Assembly: GCA_006176705.1 (NCBI GenBank)
Contig: QRFJ01000061.1
Coordinates: forward strand, 302,243 to 366,242
DNA: 64,000 nucleotides
DNA from: Cocos nucifera
Taxonomy: Eukaryota; Streptophyta; Magnoliopsida; Arecales; Arecaceae
Direction: 5' to 3'
Part shown: in pieces, positions 11,864 to 23,499 of the stretch
Layout of the letters: every line of letters begins with the position of its first letter
How positions within the stretch are numbered: the stretch's first letter is position 1
Position numbers and translations under genes: made by a program
Notes under the pieces: model-generated
Seen by the model: the letters and a program-made list of their open reading frames with translations, nothing else
What the model was told of the DNA's origin: nothing
Database searches by the model: none

Positions 11864-13312
11864 ATTCTCTCGGAGTGGAAAGAACTCAATCCTATCAAGT
11901 GGGAGTCAATTCCGCTCTGATGATGCTCAAGCAAATCAGGATCAATACGTTGCAGCTCTTCTCGAGTGATCCAGATATTTTCAAACTTCGGTCGACCTCG
12001 CCATCTAACTAAGTACCGTTGATAGCCTCGACTCCAAGTGGAGATGATCTGCTCATCCATAATTCTCTCAATCTGATCATGCTTTGATATTTTGGTTGGT
12101 GGACACTCAAGAACAGGCTCTCTCTCAAAGGTTGGTTTAGGCTCAAATGGCTCACTAGGTATCTAAGTTGGCTCTTTATAGGTGACGAGATCCATAATGT
12201 TAAAAGTAGAGCTAATCCCAAAATCAAAAGTAAGTCCACAACATACACATTCAGTCCGATCTTCTTTAAAATCCTAAATAGACCTGCTCCTCGAGCATGT
12301 AACTTCTTAACGGTTCCTGATGGAAATCGTTCAAGCCCCATTCGAACCATCACATAATCTCCTTCCACAAACTCTTGGGCACGTCGATGAGAATCTATAT
12401 TCTATTTATAAATTTTATTACTAATACTAATTTTTTTACTAATCTCTTTATGTAGACTCTTGACATACTATGTAAATGACTCTACAGATTCAAAAATTTT
12501 AGCATGCATGGGTAGTGGGATAAGATCTATTTATTTTCTAGGTTGATATCCATGAACTACTTCAAAAGGACTCATGCCAATGGACCTATTAACAAAGCTA
12601 TTATAGAAAAATTCAGCTCAGGATAATAAAAGATCCCAGTTACCCATATGCTCCCCAATCAAGCAACGCAATAGATTTCCAAAACTCCTATTAACCACTT
12701 CAATTTGACCATCTGTTTATGGATGAAAGGCAGAAGAAAATTTTAATTTTGTGCTTAAAAGGTGTCATAGGATTTTCTAAAAATAGCTCATGAATCTTAC
12801 ATCCCTATCAGACACAATGGTTTTGGGCAATCAATGCAATTTAACAATCTCATCAAAGTATATTCTTATAACTTTCGATGCATCGGATGTTTGGCAATAG
12901 GGCAAAAAATGGGCCATTTTTCAAAACCTATCTACAATCACTAGAATAGAATCATGCTTTCTAACTATCTTAGGTAAGTCTAAAATAAAATCCATGCTAA
13001 CATCTTGCCAAGGACAGTCTGGAACAGGCAAGGGTGTGTATAGGCTGGTGTTCTATTTTTTCTGCTTGGCCACGGCACACGTTCTATACTGGGCAACAAT
13101 TCAAGCGACATCTCTTTTCAGGCTTGATCAAAAGAACTAAACTTCTACCAACTCTATGGTTTTATTCCTACCAAAGTGTCCAGCTAATCCTCCAGTATGT
13201 AGTTTCCAAACTAGAAATCTCTTAAAGATGTACGAGGAACACACAGCCTAACTTCTCTAAATAAGTAACCATCTTGAAAGGTATATTCATTGTATTCTCT
13301 AGATGATCTTTT
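11864..13312 (-). pseudogene. Gypsy integrase with C-terminal chromodomain (decayed)
   Basis: Read on the minus strand. The integrase core lies between about 13250 and 12400 and is heavily interrupted; recognisable pieces include VVNRSFGNLLRCLIGEH and MSPFEVVHGYQPRK. An open piece at 12009-12368 starts EGDYVMVRM, the usual post-core segment. A second frame at 11830-12060 gives YLVRWRGRPKFENIWI, a chromodomain with its aromatic and acidic positions. In this family the chromodomain steers insertion towards particular chromatin. Confidence 0.85.
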
Positions 13313-14815
13313 TTATAAATTGGTGAGTATACTACTAAAATCTGGACACTCCTCATAATCTTCTTTAATCTTTTCAAAACCAACAACCTCTACACTAATA
13401 GTGGACAACAAAGTATGACGATGACTCAGGGCATCAGCAGCGCGATTCTCTACACCTGCATAGTGTTTCAAAATAAAAGTATAGGCTTGCAAAAACTCGA
13501 CCCACCTACCATATCTATGATTTAGCTTCTTTTGAGAATTCAGAAATCGGAGGGCTTCATGGTCTGAGTACAAAATAAATTCTTGTGGTAGTAGGTAATG
13601 TCGCTGGTATCTTAGGGCTTGGACTACCGCATAAAACTCCTTATCATAGGTAGAATACTTTAGTTTAGAATCGTTAAATTTTTCACTAAAATATGCTACC
13701 AGATGACCTTCTTGACTAAGGACACCACCAATCCCAACTCTTGATGCATCACATGCTACTTCAAAAATCTTAGAAAAATCAGGTAGACGTAAGACTGGGG
13801 CGTGAGTCATTTTATCATTAATGTCTAGGAAGACTGTATTGGCTGGCTTAGTCCATTCAAAATCTTCCTTTCTAATGCAGTCAGTGATGGGAGTGGCTAT
13901 GGTGCTAAATCCTTTTATGAACCTACGATAAAATATTGCTAATTCATGAAAACTCCACACATCATGCACACTCTTGGGTACCGGCCACTCAACTATTGCT
14001 CTAATCTTTTCAGGATCGACAAACACACCATCAGGGGTAACAATAAAACCTAAGAAGATGACATGGTCTATCATAAAAGTATATTTCTTAGGATTGGCAT
14101 ACAGACTTTCTAATCTAAGAACTTGGCATACTTTTCGAAGATGATCTAAATGGTCCTCCCTAGTTTGACTATAGATCAAAATATTATCAAAATATACGAC
14201 TACAAACTCTCTTATAAATGGTTCTAGTACTTGGATCATCAATCTCATGAAAGTACTAGGAGTATTGGATAACCCAAATGGCATCACCATCCACTCATAT
14301 AAACTATCTTTCATCTTAAAAGCAATTTTTCACTCATCTTCCGACCTAATTCTTACTTGATGGTAATCACTTTTGAGATCAATCTTAGAAAAAATAGTGA
14401 CTTCGGCCATCATATCTAGCATGTCATCTAACCTAGGGATGGGAAAATGGTACTTAATAATGATCTTATTAATGGCATGGCTATCTATTTACATTCTCTA
14501 TGTACCATCCTTCTTTGGAGTCAATAGTGCAGGAAACGCGCAAGGACTTAAACTCTCTCTCACGAATTCTTTTTTCATTAGCTCTCTAACTTGCCTTTGC
14601 AACTCGGCATGCTCAATAGGATTCAACCTATAATGGGACAAATTGGGTAGGGTAGATCCAGATACCAGATCAATGGCATGCTGAATATTTCTCATGGGTG
14701 CTAAGTGATCTGGGAGATCCTCAGGAAAGACATCATGAAATTCACTAAGAAGGCTGACTACTTCCTTGGGATGATTTATCTTAGGGTTCTCACGAACTTC
14801 TCTTATAGTAAGCAT
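13313..14815 (-). pseudogene. Gypsy reverse transcriptase and RNase H (decayed)
   Basis: Minus strand, two open pieces (14498-14815 and 13313-14314) separated by stops. The first carries SHYRLNPIEHAELQRQ and ends at LLTPKKDGT. The second carries WMVMPFGLSNTPSTFMRLM, the polymerase active-site region, and then RNase H: EVACDASRVGIGGVLSQ, YSTYDKEFYAVVQAL, YSDHEALRFL and AADALSHR. The active-site box reads YFDN near 14185 instead of YFDD, so a catalytic aspartate is replaced by asparagine; the enzyme would be inactive even without the stops. Confidence 0.9.
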
Positions 14816-14824
14816 CCAAACTGG

Positions 14825-15496
14825 TTATCCTTTACTCATGGTCATCTCTAATTTCTTAGCACCTATCAGATGGAGGTTTTTCTTTTTGATGTTTTCTTTT
14901 GGTCCATCGCCTATTTTTCTATTGGTAGCCTTAGGTGGGGAAGGATTGATTGTGATCTTCTTACCCTTATGAGTGAAACTATAGGAGTTGGTTCGACCAT
15001 AAATCGTAACATCATTATCAAACAGCCAAGGCCGACCTAATATGATACTTTTGACTTCCATGGGTAAGACATTGCACCAAACATGATCCTAATAAGAATG
15101 GAGCTGGATAGGAACATGACATCTAAGTTTAATGAAAATAAAGGAGGAATCTATCCAAGATACACGGTATGGGCTGGGATGATCTATAGGAGCTAATCCT
15201 AATCGCTTAACTATGTCGGTGGAGATGGTGTTGATATGGCTACTGCTATCAATGATCACTTTACAAATTTTATCACTAAATTTTATGAAGATATGAAAAA
15301 TAGAGGTCCTACATCAGTCTTCACTTTTCTTAGTCTGTGCTAGAAGATACCTAACCACTCCAAGCCTAAGGTCTGACTTCGGTGCAACATAACCTAGGAT
15401 GTCCTCAGTACTCTCAAACTGCTTGACTAAGTCTGGATCAGCTTCGTAAACTTTCTCCTCAATTTTTTTTAGAGTTTTCTCTTTTAATTCTTTCAC
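14825..15496 (-). pseudogene. Gypsy protease region (decayed)
   Basis: Minus-strand pieces between gag and reverse transcriptase. IILGRPWLFDNDV near 15040 is the C-terminal part of a retropepsin-like protease (the ILGRPWL signature), followed by a lysine-rich linker. The active-site D-S/T-G region is expected near 15230 (CKVIIDSSSH-like in the raw translation) and seems eroded. 15314-15496 is a charged gag-protease linker. Confidence 0.65.
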
Positions 15497-15517
15497 AAAT
15501 AAAGATCGATTGGGATA

Positions 15518-16163
15518 TTATGCAACAAAGTGACCGTAACCATGACACTTGAAATAGTGGGATCGAGAACTACTTTTCTTAGATAACTCTCCTACAATTC
15601 TTTTTTCTTTATCTTCTTTTCTCATAATAGGATTTGTAGGTGAAGGTCCGTTCCTAGGAGCCTGGTTAGTATTGGATCTCGATCCAAAAGGGATTACTTG
15701 GCTAGGTTTAAGATGATGGATGGTCGAATACTTAGAAAATCTCTCAAAATCTATGATAAGTTGATAAGCTTGTTCTAATGTAGTTATCTCTCGCAAAAAT
15801 AGCTCACGCTGGATATCCTCTCATAATCCAGCTCTAAATCTAAACAAGGTAACAATCCTATCTTTGGTTACTTCACATCTCATGAGGTACTTATCAAATC
15901 TCGTGATGTACTCTGTTATTGATTTATTCTCTTGAGTAAGTCTCTACCACTGATCTAAAAGTCTTTATTGGTAGGAGGTGGGGAGGTTTTTTTTTCTAAA
16001 TTTTTTCTAATATTGTTATTCTTTCACTCATGATTTTCATAAAATCTTTCATGTCATCAAACTTCTCAGTCAAGGCATTAATGATGGCCGCTGTATTGAG
16101 ATCCATATTGGTACTGGATGGGAAAGTAGGCCGTTGGTACTGGATATCTGATCTAGTGGTCAT
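15518..16163 (-). pseudogene. Gypsy gag (decayed)
   Basis: An ATG at 16163 (minus strand) opens MTTRSDIQYQRPTF and continues to a predicted helical stretch, then is broken by stops around 15980-15800. Piece 15518-15796 reads ITTLEQAYQLIIDFERFSKY and ends in a zinc-knuckle remnant YFKCHGYGHFVA, with the first two ligands partly lost. Role: particle formation and RNA binding. Confidence 0.75.
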
Positions 16164-16313
16164 GCAAGTTCAGGATGTAGGAATAAGATATAGTAAGAAA
16201 GAAAAGATCAAAAAAATAATAAAATATCAAAAAGTAAATTACAAAATTTAAAATATGAAAATTTAACTTGCAGAAATTTAAATTGCGGAATTTAAACTAA
16301 AGTCCTAACCAAT

Positions 16314-16331
16314 CCAGCTCTGATACCAAAT
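16314..16331 (-). other. Gypsy primer-binding site
   Basis: On the minus strand, TTTGGTATCAGAGCTGG lies immediately after the LTR end (..CCCACATCA). It contains the exact TGGTATCAGAGC site of many plant elements and fixes the element's direction. Confidence 0.85.
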
Positions 16332-17706
16332 TGATGTGGGACAACCAAAAAGAAAAGAAAAGATCAAACTTTCTTCTATTCATCAATAATAAATCACGTC
16401 TGACCGAGGCACATTATTTCCAAGAATGATAGTATAGTTGCCTATACTCTGCTCAAAAGGCATGACTAATTGATACGAGACCAAAGCAAGATCAATCTAA
16501 ATGATGGAAATGAATGCCATTTTAAAAATCAGTAAACAACTAGCAATAATAAAGTAAATAAAAGATAGCAGAAATTAAAATATGCTCATAAATAAATATA
16601 AAAAAAAATATAAATAAAATGAAGGATAGCAAAAAATTAAGCCCGCAAGAAAATTTGAAAAGATAAGAAGAATCTAGATCATGGTAGTTAAGAAACTACT
16701 CTGATTATAGCTCTTAATCTTTTAACCAAGCAGATCTATTAATAAAGAACTAGGTCTTTACCAACATCGGATCTGAAAAAAAAAGTAAAAAAAAAAATCA
16801 AAGATCAATTGAGAAGGAATGAAGATCCTTGTCAATGTTTGATCTATAGAATCACTCTTCCTCTCTCAGAATGATAGATGAAAATCTTGGAGAAGACAGA
16901 TCTTCTCTTAGTAGAATAGGCTTGTGTAGATAGATGGTAAAAATGATTCAGGGTTGTTGGAACACTAGATCTCAAGTAGATGAAGGATAAAGGGATAGAA
17001 AGAAAGTGGGCCTCATACCCTCTCTTCGTGGGACGATTTTGGGTCTCACATCCTCTTTCTCTCGAAGCAATTGACACAAGTATTTATGGGTAAAATCATT
17101 CATGCATTCATTATCTCATTTATGAAAGATACATGGGTTTATATTAGGATCCTAGGATCCTATTTCTTTAGAAATTCTATTTCCTTTACAAGGAAGAAAT
17201 CAACCCTTCTAACAAAAAAATAAAATATTATGTATGATTTCCAAATATAATAATATATCATATCTATCTTTTATAAAACTATAGGGAATAAATCAATCTT
17301 TTAACAAAATAAGTAATAAATTAAAAACTCTTAAGGAATCATAGGAAAGAAAAAAAACTCCATGTGGGTGCTTGATGCTTGGCATAACTTGGCATGAGGA
17401 TCCTTGGGCATGGCATATGCTGGCGTGTGTATTTTCTTCTGGACGTGTGGAGGGCGGTGACTCTAAAGATGATGTGGACCAAGCTTGCTTCTTTATGATG
17501 GTCTCTTTCCAAATAAGGCTCTAATTCAATACAAACCCAAGTATGATCCTATGGACCCAAAACTAAATACATCAAAAGAACTAATTAACTAAATCAAAAG
17601 AACTGGAATTAAATAACTGAAGTAGAGTTGATCTGATATGGCTTCTTCAATCTAAATTGAATCTAAATTATGTCACCGACTTCTGGTGGCTCTGGTGTCT
17701 GCACCA
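16332..17706 (-). repeat. Gypsy 5' LTR (1375 bp)
   Basis: Complete LTR, TGATGTGGGAC...GCACCA on the plus strand. It pairs with 67-1312 plus 11703-11863. Near 17550 it preserves the sequence (aagtatgatcctatgg) into which the Copia element jumped in the other LTR. Confidence 0.88.
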
Positions 17707-17712
17707 TTTTGT

Positions 17713-18809
17713 ACAGAGGAGGTACGACTTTTTAGATCATAAGAGGGCTCGAGATGCTTGACTGAAGAAGATTATAAAATTGTACTAGAACTACAAGGTC
17801 AAGCTTCATAGAAGATGGTTCAAGCACCGATGAGATACTTCAGAGGAGCTTGTTCCTTGGATACAGGACTGTCCCTCGAGTCAATGAGAGAGGATGGTTA
17901 GACATTGGAGGAGCTAGAAGTTTGAGATAAAATTTCTAACTTTTAAATTTTTTAATATGCTTAAAATTATATTTAAATATTTTTTAAATATTTATTATTT
18001 ATTTAAATACTTTTTAGACTATCTTCCATCAAAACCGACAAAATTGGACAGCCTAGGAGTACACACACTCTAAGCCGTAAGTCTATGGCCAGTTATGTGC
18101 ATAGAAAGATAATAAATTCTGAATCTTACTAGATAAATTAAATTAATATTTTTTTCATGTTTCTAATAAACCGATCCATTGTTATAGCTGATGAGAGATG
18201 GAGTGATGCCTAGCCATAGCGAGATCTTTCGATCCAATCGTACGGACAAGAAAGGCAGGCTGATGAACACCACAATCGAAAGAATTTTTGTAAGTAATAA
18301 ATATATTAGTATATATGATCAATATTATAGTATTTCTTATAAAATTTTATTTAAATTTATAATTACAGGAGCAGCTAGATGTGCTTGCGAGTGAGGGCTC
18401 AAACACCTCTAGCCCCCATGACCATCTGTCTCAAGTCTTGGGGCTTGATCACTCTGAGAGGATCTGATGTAAGCCCGGACATATGCCAACGAGCTATTGG
18501 TCTAAGGCAAGCGTTTCTTCACATATTTTCGGAGTCGTCAGTCGGAAGCAGCTTGAGAAGGCGTTGGTGCAGGCAGCTCAAGCTACGACATGGGCTGCTC
18601 ACGCTGAGGAGCGCACATCTCATCTGGAGGGCATGCTGAGCACCATGGTGATGAGGCTCAATGTGCATTTTGGAGCTGACTTCGTGGGTCTTGAGGATAT
18701 ATTGGCTGACGTTCCAGCTCCAACTCCTCCAGCTTCAGCCCCTCCAGCTCCTCCAGCTTATGCTCCATCTCCCGGTGATGACGATAATATAGATTTAGGA
18801 GACTTTTGA
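17713..18809 (+). pseudogene. En/Spm-type transposase accessory gene remnant
   Basis: Coding-like segments separated by AT-rich, intron-like stretches. The first (17713-17930) resembles the plant Ptta/En/Spm domain (PF03004-type) and has stops. The second (18191-18290) reads MPSHSEIFRSNRTDKKGRLM, like the family's P-x-x-x-E-x-F-x-x-T/N-H/R-x-x-x-x-G block. The third (18370-18809) ends with a long helix (EKALVQAAQATTWAAHAEER) and a proline- and alanine-rich, acidic tail (PAPTPPASAPPAPPAYAPSP, GDDDNIDLGDF). A helix followed by a Pro-rich tail is common in these proteins. Family assignment is by pattern only. Confidence 0.6.
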
Positions 18810-18984
18810 TGTATTTTTTTAAAAAAATATTATAATAAATTTTATTCGATAATAAAATTTGAGTATTTCAGAAATATTCTTATATTTATAATATTTTCTT
18901 GTATTTTTCTTGTATTATATATATCTTTGCATTTATCAGATAAAATATATAAAAAATTAAAAATTTATAATTTTTTTATTAAAA

Positions 18985-19315
18985 AGCTACGATAGTTGTT
19001 GCAAAATCGCTGCCATAAGCGTGCCATGCTCTGCCATAAGTTACGTGTCAACTACTGCCATTAACCTATGGCAGTGGTTATGAAACCACTGCATTAGACC
19101 TATGACAGTGGTTCTGTAACTACTACAATAGATAAACCTATGGCAGTGGTTAAGAAACTACTGCCATAACTCAACCTATGGCAGCGGTTCTCATAACCAC
19201 TGCAATAACCGCTGCTATAGACCTACGATGATGGCCGCAGTGACAGCGGTTAGCTAACCACTGCCATAGCCTATGGTAGTGATTTTTTAGATTATGACAG
19301 TGGTTTATAGTAGTG
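18985..19315. repeat. CACTA subterminal repeat region
   Basis: The motif ctatggcagtggtt and its inverse aaccactgccatag recur about every 30-50 bases in both directions, ending in the terminal inverted repeat at 19315. Such repeats are where the element's own DNA-binding protein acts in En/Spm transposons. Confidence 0.75.
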
Positions 19316-19318
19316 TAT

Positions 19319-20186
19319 ATACGAGTACCCATTGATTTGAGAAAGAAAGGTGAAGAGGACGCTTTTAATTCTTGCAGAAGGATAATGTCACATGTGAATG
19401 ATATAATTAGGTCCTTAATTGCCCTCCATTTAACAGTCCACCTGACCCTCTCACATTCCTTGAGACAGTGATCATGCCGACATAAGAGGAGACACAAGAA
19501 GAGATCAAAGATTCTACACTCATTCCTTCTTCCGTATTGTTTCAAACAAGCTGATTCCATTAATCCAAATGGGGTATCAATTCATTATTGTATTCTTAGG
19601 TCCGGTATCAATCTATGATGCAATGTTTAAGATAAAGGCCTCCAAAATCGGGTATAAAAAACAAGGGAGCAACACTTCTGATTTTGGATATAGGGGACCA
19701 AGAACCAATTCCAACAATACAACACTAGGCAACAAATCAAACACAAGTTGAACAACATCTATCTACAACAGGAACAAACAAGTAGCCAGTGTACCTCTGA
19801 TACCAAAGACAATTGCCATAGTTGTTCGATGCAAAGCAATAGCAAAAAGGTTGCCAGTCCACATGCCCTTCCACCAATGTAGATAGAAATAACTCCAAAA
19901 CCAATCACATGGCACTAGTGAATACAAGGACCAGGGCCCAAAAGCAAGATTCCATTCACTAGAGCAAAACGGAGAGCTACAACAAACTAGCTGACAATCT
20001 CTATGCCACATCCAACTACACCAAAGGAAAAAGCCAATAAACCATGACCCTCCAAGCATCCATTAGAGTAGGAACAGTTCTAACTACTAGCTACCAAGAA
20101 ATAGAAAGACATGCATCTAATTAAACACCAAAACATATCTTTCCAAAAATCCACAACACACCAGTTAAGACCATTCCTTGCATCAT
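19319..20186. other. Gene-free stretch
   Basis: Mixed-composition DNA with open frames of 60-130 codons on both strands. None shows a recognisable domain, start context or splice pattern. I see no repeat structure in it either. Confidence 0.5.
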
Positions 20187-21925
20187 CTACTTTACCTCCG
20201 CAGCAGCCTTCTCCATCTCGAGGTCCAAGAGAGTAGTTACAACCTTAATAGCCACATCTTCCATGAAAGTAAAGCCAGATGCGTTCCCCCATTCAAGCAG
20301 AAGCTGATGGGGAATGGAGCTTAATAGCCTAATAGGGTCCAGGTAGTCAGCTTCAATGATATCTTTCTTCTTTCGTCTTGCTAGAAGCAAACTTGCTGTT
20401 ACTTTTGTTACTGCACTGACTACCCTTGTTCTAGAGGATTTGCCAACTTTGAAGGAGGATGCATCCAAGATCTTTGAAGGGGTGGTTTCAAGTTGTCAAG
20501 CGTTTTCTTCTTATATATGAGGCATCAAGCTCTCCATGCACTCTCTCCTCAATGCCTATTACTGTAGAAAAACAGGTTTGAGAAAAAGAAATGACCTCTA
20601 AGTCAGCATCCTTATTAACTGCCATCTCATCATTGAGTTCCATCTAAATGTAATCTTCCATGGCATCAGAGCTAGCTGGTATAGCTTCTACTTCCTTCAC
20701 ATGGCTGAGGGAGTGAGTGGCATTTGCATACGCTTTGGTTTGATCTCCAATATGCTGGTATTGATTTAGCAACTCATAAATGTATCTAAGAGCCACATCT
20801 TTGTCCCACATCGATGAAACGTGACCAAAGCAGGAGGGGTGAGTGTGGGATTTTGCGGTATCAGTGGTGACAAGGCTTTTAAAGAAGATCAAATCAGTCC
20901 ATTTGTTAGTCTTCTCGAGCCCCTCATGCCCTGAGAGTGGATCCAAAGTTAAAACCAAATTGATTACTTGAACCAGATTCAATCACCTGATTGTTTGAGC
21001 TAGTTAGGAAGGCCAATTCTGGTTCTTGGTTATTCTCTATAACTGGTCGGGGTACCATTGCTAGAGAAGACACCCCTAGCAAGGTGAGGCCATCATTCTT
21101 GGATTTATCTGCACATCCATCCCTACAGCACCCTGCTAGAGTGAATGGAGAGGAGTCTTCAGTGGTCGGGAATACTCTGCTTTCCTAGGCTTCTTTGTTG
21201 CCTCTGTCTTTCACTTGCAGGCCATTGGAAACATGGTCCTCTTCCTTGTTTCCATTAGTTTTATTGGGATCTTGGACTCTTTACTTCGTATTTTGATTAT
21301 GAAGCCACATGGTTGGATCTTCTTGATGTGTTGGGGCTCTTGAATTTTGGAAAAAAGGGCCTTTGGTATCCATTCTGATTCGGAATCTTGCCGTGGGGAG
21401 AGGAGGGCAGCCATAGGTGGCATCCCTGATGTTAACTAAAATCCAGTATGTTGTATCCCTTAGTGTGACAGACATGAAATTTGGGAGGGCAAACACCTCA
21501 TAAGTTGAAAAATTCCTGCCAACAAGGACCACCCTTCTAATAATCATAGTATACCAGGCATGTAATGGCAAAATATATATGAAGTTGTAAGAGAACTTGG
21601 AATTGTAGATAGTGAGATGTTGTGCCATCTCAGACCATGGCAGATGAAGAATTGGAAGAACTGGTCTCTCATGGTCCCTTGCCGGTGAGCACGAAGTAGA
21701 GATGAGCCTGAGGGAAAGAACACTAAAATGGTGTTGTACCCCATGATTATGGGATCCCACTCAAACCTGGGAGAAAAGATAGTATGCTCCATTCGAATGG
21801 ATGCAGAGGCAATCTCTATCACCTTCATAGCCATCCGATACTACACTAATCCTAGAGTAATAAGGGCCTTGGTTAACAAATTAATAGGAGCCGTTAAGGG
21901 GGGAAAGCATTGATGAGCAACTTGT
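20187..21925 (-). pseudogene. Broken minus-strand coding relic, possibly a LINE ORF1-like protein
   Basis: Minus-strand frames at 21834-21281, 20982-20644 and 20468-20187 look like parts of one old coding sequence separated by stops and frameshifts. A segment near 21600 reads FSYNFIYILPLHAW, followed by a hydrophobic stretch, which loosely resembles the I-P-x-H-A-W region of plant LINE-associated DUF4283-type ORF1 proteins. The last part (EVEAIPASSDAMEDYI) is acidic. No reverse transcriptase or endonuclease is nearby, so family assignment is weak; it could be a decayed cellular gene. Confidence 0.3.
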
Positions 21926-22843
21926 ACGCTCTCTCCCTTTCTCTCCATTGTAGCAGTGCTGGGTTTCAAAAAAAATCACTTCATTAATTGTTGGGATATT
22001 GCCATGTTAGGAAAAAGAAAGCACTTCACTAAATCTTGGCACTCATGCCTCTAATACTTTTGTGGTGTTTTTTTTTTTTTTTTTTTTTGATCTTATTGCC
22101 ACAAACTGGATGTCTATCCCGGAGCCTTTATGATCACTGGTAAGTGCTTAGTGTTTTTTCTTTAGATATTTCTGTTTATTTCTAGAGGAGAGCATAAGAA
22201 GTTACCTCGCAAGTTTTTATTTATCCATGGCTCATTTGTATTTACTCCTAGGAGGTTTGCGTTTATCATACACTACTTTATATTTATTGCATCCGAACTT
22301 TTTTTTTTTTTTTTTCTTGGATAGAAATCAGAACTTTGTGTTTACCCTTTATCCTTATTATTTATCATAAGCCTTGAATTAACCAAAGGTGGGGTGGGGA
22401 TCAAGTTACTGTTTATTTCTATGGTGTTTATGTTTATCGTCACAGACTAGGTATTTATCCTAAAGGATTTGTATTTATCTTAGAGGGTTGGTGTTTTATT
22501 CTTTAGATGTTTTAGTTTATTGATGCAGGAAAATGCAGGTTTCTATTTATCCATGACCAATTTGTATTTCCTTAGAAATTAATGAACTGGATCCTAGTAA
22601 TTAACGAAGTGACTAGTCTACAGATCACACATCTTCAACCTCTCTCCATTACGGCAACACCATGTTTAAAAAAAATAACTCTCTTGTTGCACGTCCCATC
22701 CCATTAATGCTTTCTTTTTCTTTTTTTCTTAACAACTTTTATTAACATGTTAATTAGGACCCTTGTTACTTCAAGATTGGTGCAAAATTGGATGGCCCTA
22801 GAAGCAACTGGATTTACTTCTAGATCTATTCGAATGGAGTGTA

Positions 22844-22850
<7 letters not shown>
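21780..22850. repeat. Inverted repeat pair, ~150-bp arms
   Basis: The minus strand of about 21780-21925 aligns with the plus strand of about 22695-22850: both contain ..ttaac..ct.ttattaa.., ..g.cccttgttact.. and tctattcgaatggagt-like text. The start of the coding relic at 21925 therefore exists a second time in opposite direction. A short direct repeat also links 21938-21985 with 22635-22680 (ctctccatt, then a run of A followed by tcact/taact). Confidence 0.65.
22100..22600 (+). repeat. Degenerate phrase repeat around tttgtatttat
   Basis: Between the arms of the inverted repeat the phrases tttatttatccatg, catttgtattta, tgtttatttct and aggatttgtatttatc recur at irregular 30-60 bp spacing. The two near-copies tatttatccatggctcattt (22223) and tatttatccatgaccaattt (22545) are clearest. 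No coding potential. Confidence 0.5.

Positions 22851-22906
<56 letters not shown>
22846..22906 (+). repeat. Compound microsatellite (TC)n(TA)n
   Basis: An almost pure CT run followed directly by about 14 TA units. Confidence 0.95.
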
Positions 22907-23267
22907 ATGGTTGCTAATATCTAGATAAAGCTATATTATAAAACTTGTAGTTAGATTCACCTAACATACCCAACTGAGGTAAATAAATCTAAAAAACAAA
23001 AAATAAATCTCAAAAAATGACTGCTTTCATTAATATTGTGTTAAATATCCTTGAAAACCTAAGATATGACATGAATATCTCATGAAAACTAAAGAGTACT
23101 AAATGAGCCCTTACACAACAGCCTCATGCAAAAAATAAATAAAAAAATTCATCCCTCTCCTTGTTCTTGACCATTGACATTACGAAAGGTTGATCTATAG
23201 CTCCATGATAGGACAACAATGGTATCTTCACTAAGCTTATGCGATGATTATGCTTCATTTGTATAGG

Positions 23268-23495
23268 ATCTCCCATGATCCTTTGTTCCTTGCTTTGAAA
23301 TTTTGGTTAAAATTAAAATACTTTAGCCTAAATAGATTAGTCTCCAACTAGAACCAACTATTGGGTGTTAGTCATGTATCTCCCTTGATCCTTCATTCCT
23401 TGCTTTGAAATTTTGCTTGAAATTAAAATACTTTAACCTAAATAGATCAGTCTATTCTAGAACCAATTACAACATTATTTGGTGCTAACCATGTT
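23268..23495 (+). repeat. Tandem duplication, 110-bp unit, two copies
   Basis: The block starting atctccc.tgatcctt.gttccttgctttgaaatttt is repeated exactly 110 bases later (23271 and 23381), with shared aaaatactttaRcctaaatagat and a lengthened second copy. Confidence 0.8.
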
Positions 23496-23499
23496 TCAA

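Larger units (their letters stand above)
67..17706 (-). mobile_element. Gypsy chromovirus LTR retrotransposon, interrupted by a Copia element
   Basis: A minus-strand Ty3/Gypsy element with two LTRs of about 1.4 kb. The right LTR (16332-17706) is the 5' LTR. The left one is the 3' LTR and is split by the Copia insertion (67-1312 plus 11703-11863). Reading leftwards from 16331 come a primer-binding site matching the usual TGGTATCAGAGC plant sequence, gag with a zinc knuckle, protease, reverse transcriptase, RNase H, integrase and a C-terminal chromodomain. This order with a chromodomain defines chromoviruses. LTR ends are TG...CA, and the flanks carry a near-match 5-bp duplication. Many stop codons and frameshifts, plus a changed reverse transcriptase active-site residue, show it is dead. 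The internal region is 11864-16331. Confidence 0.9.
17707..19315 (+). mobile_element. CACTA (En/Spm) transposon, right part
   Basis: The right end at 19315 reads ..ttatagtagtg, the inverse of CACTACTATAA, a standard CACTA terminus. It is preceded by about 300 bp of short direct and inverted subterminal repeats and by a plant transposase-like coding remnant. The left part is not in the window; the Gypsy element interrupts it at 17706. A tat at 19316-19318 could be one half of the usual 3-bp target duplication. Confidence 0.75.

Noticed and set aside
18983..19560. 129-codon minus-strand frame at 19171-19560 as a gene
   Set aside because: It runs through CACTA terminal repeats and has a repetitive His/Cys-rich end caused by those repeats.
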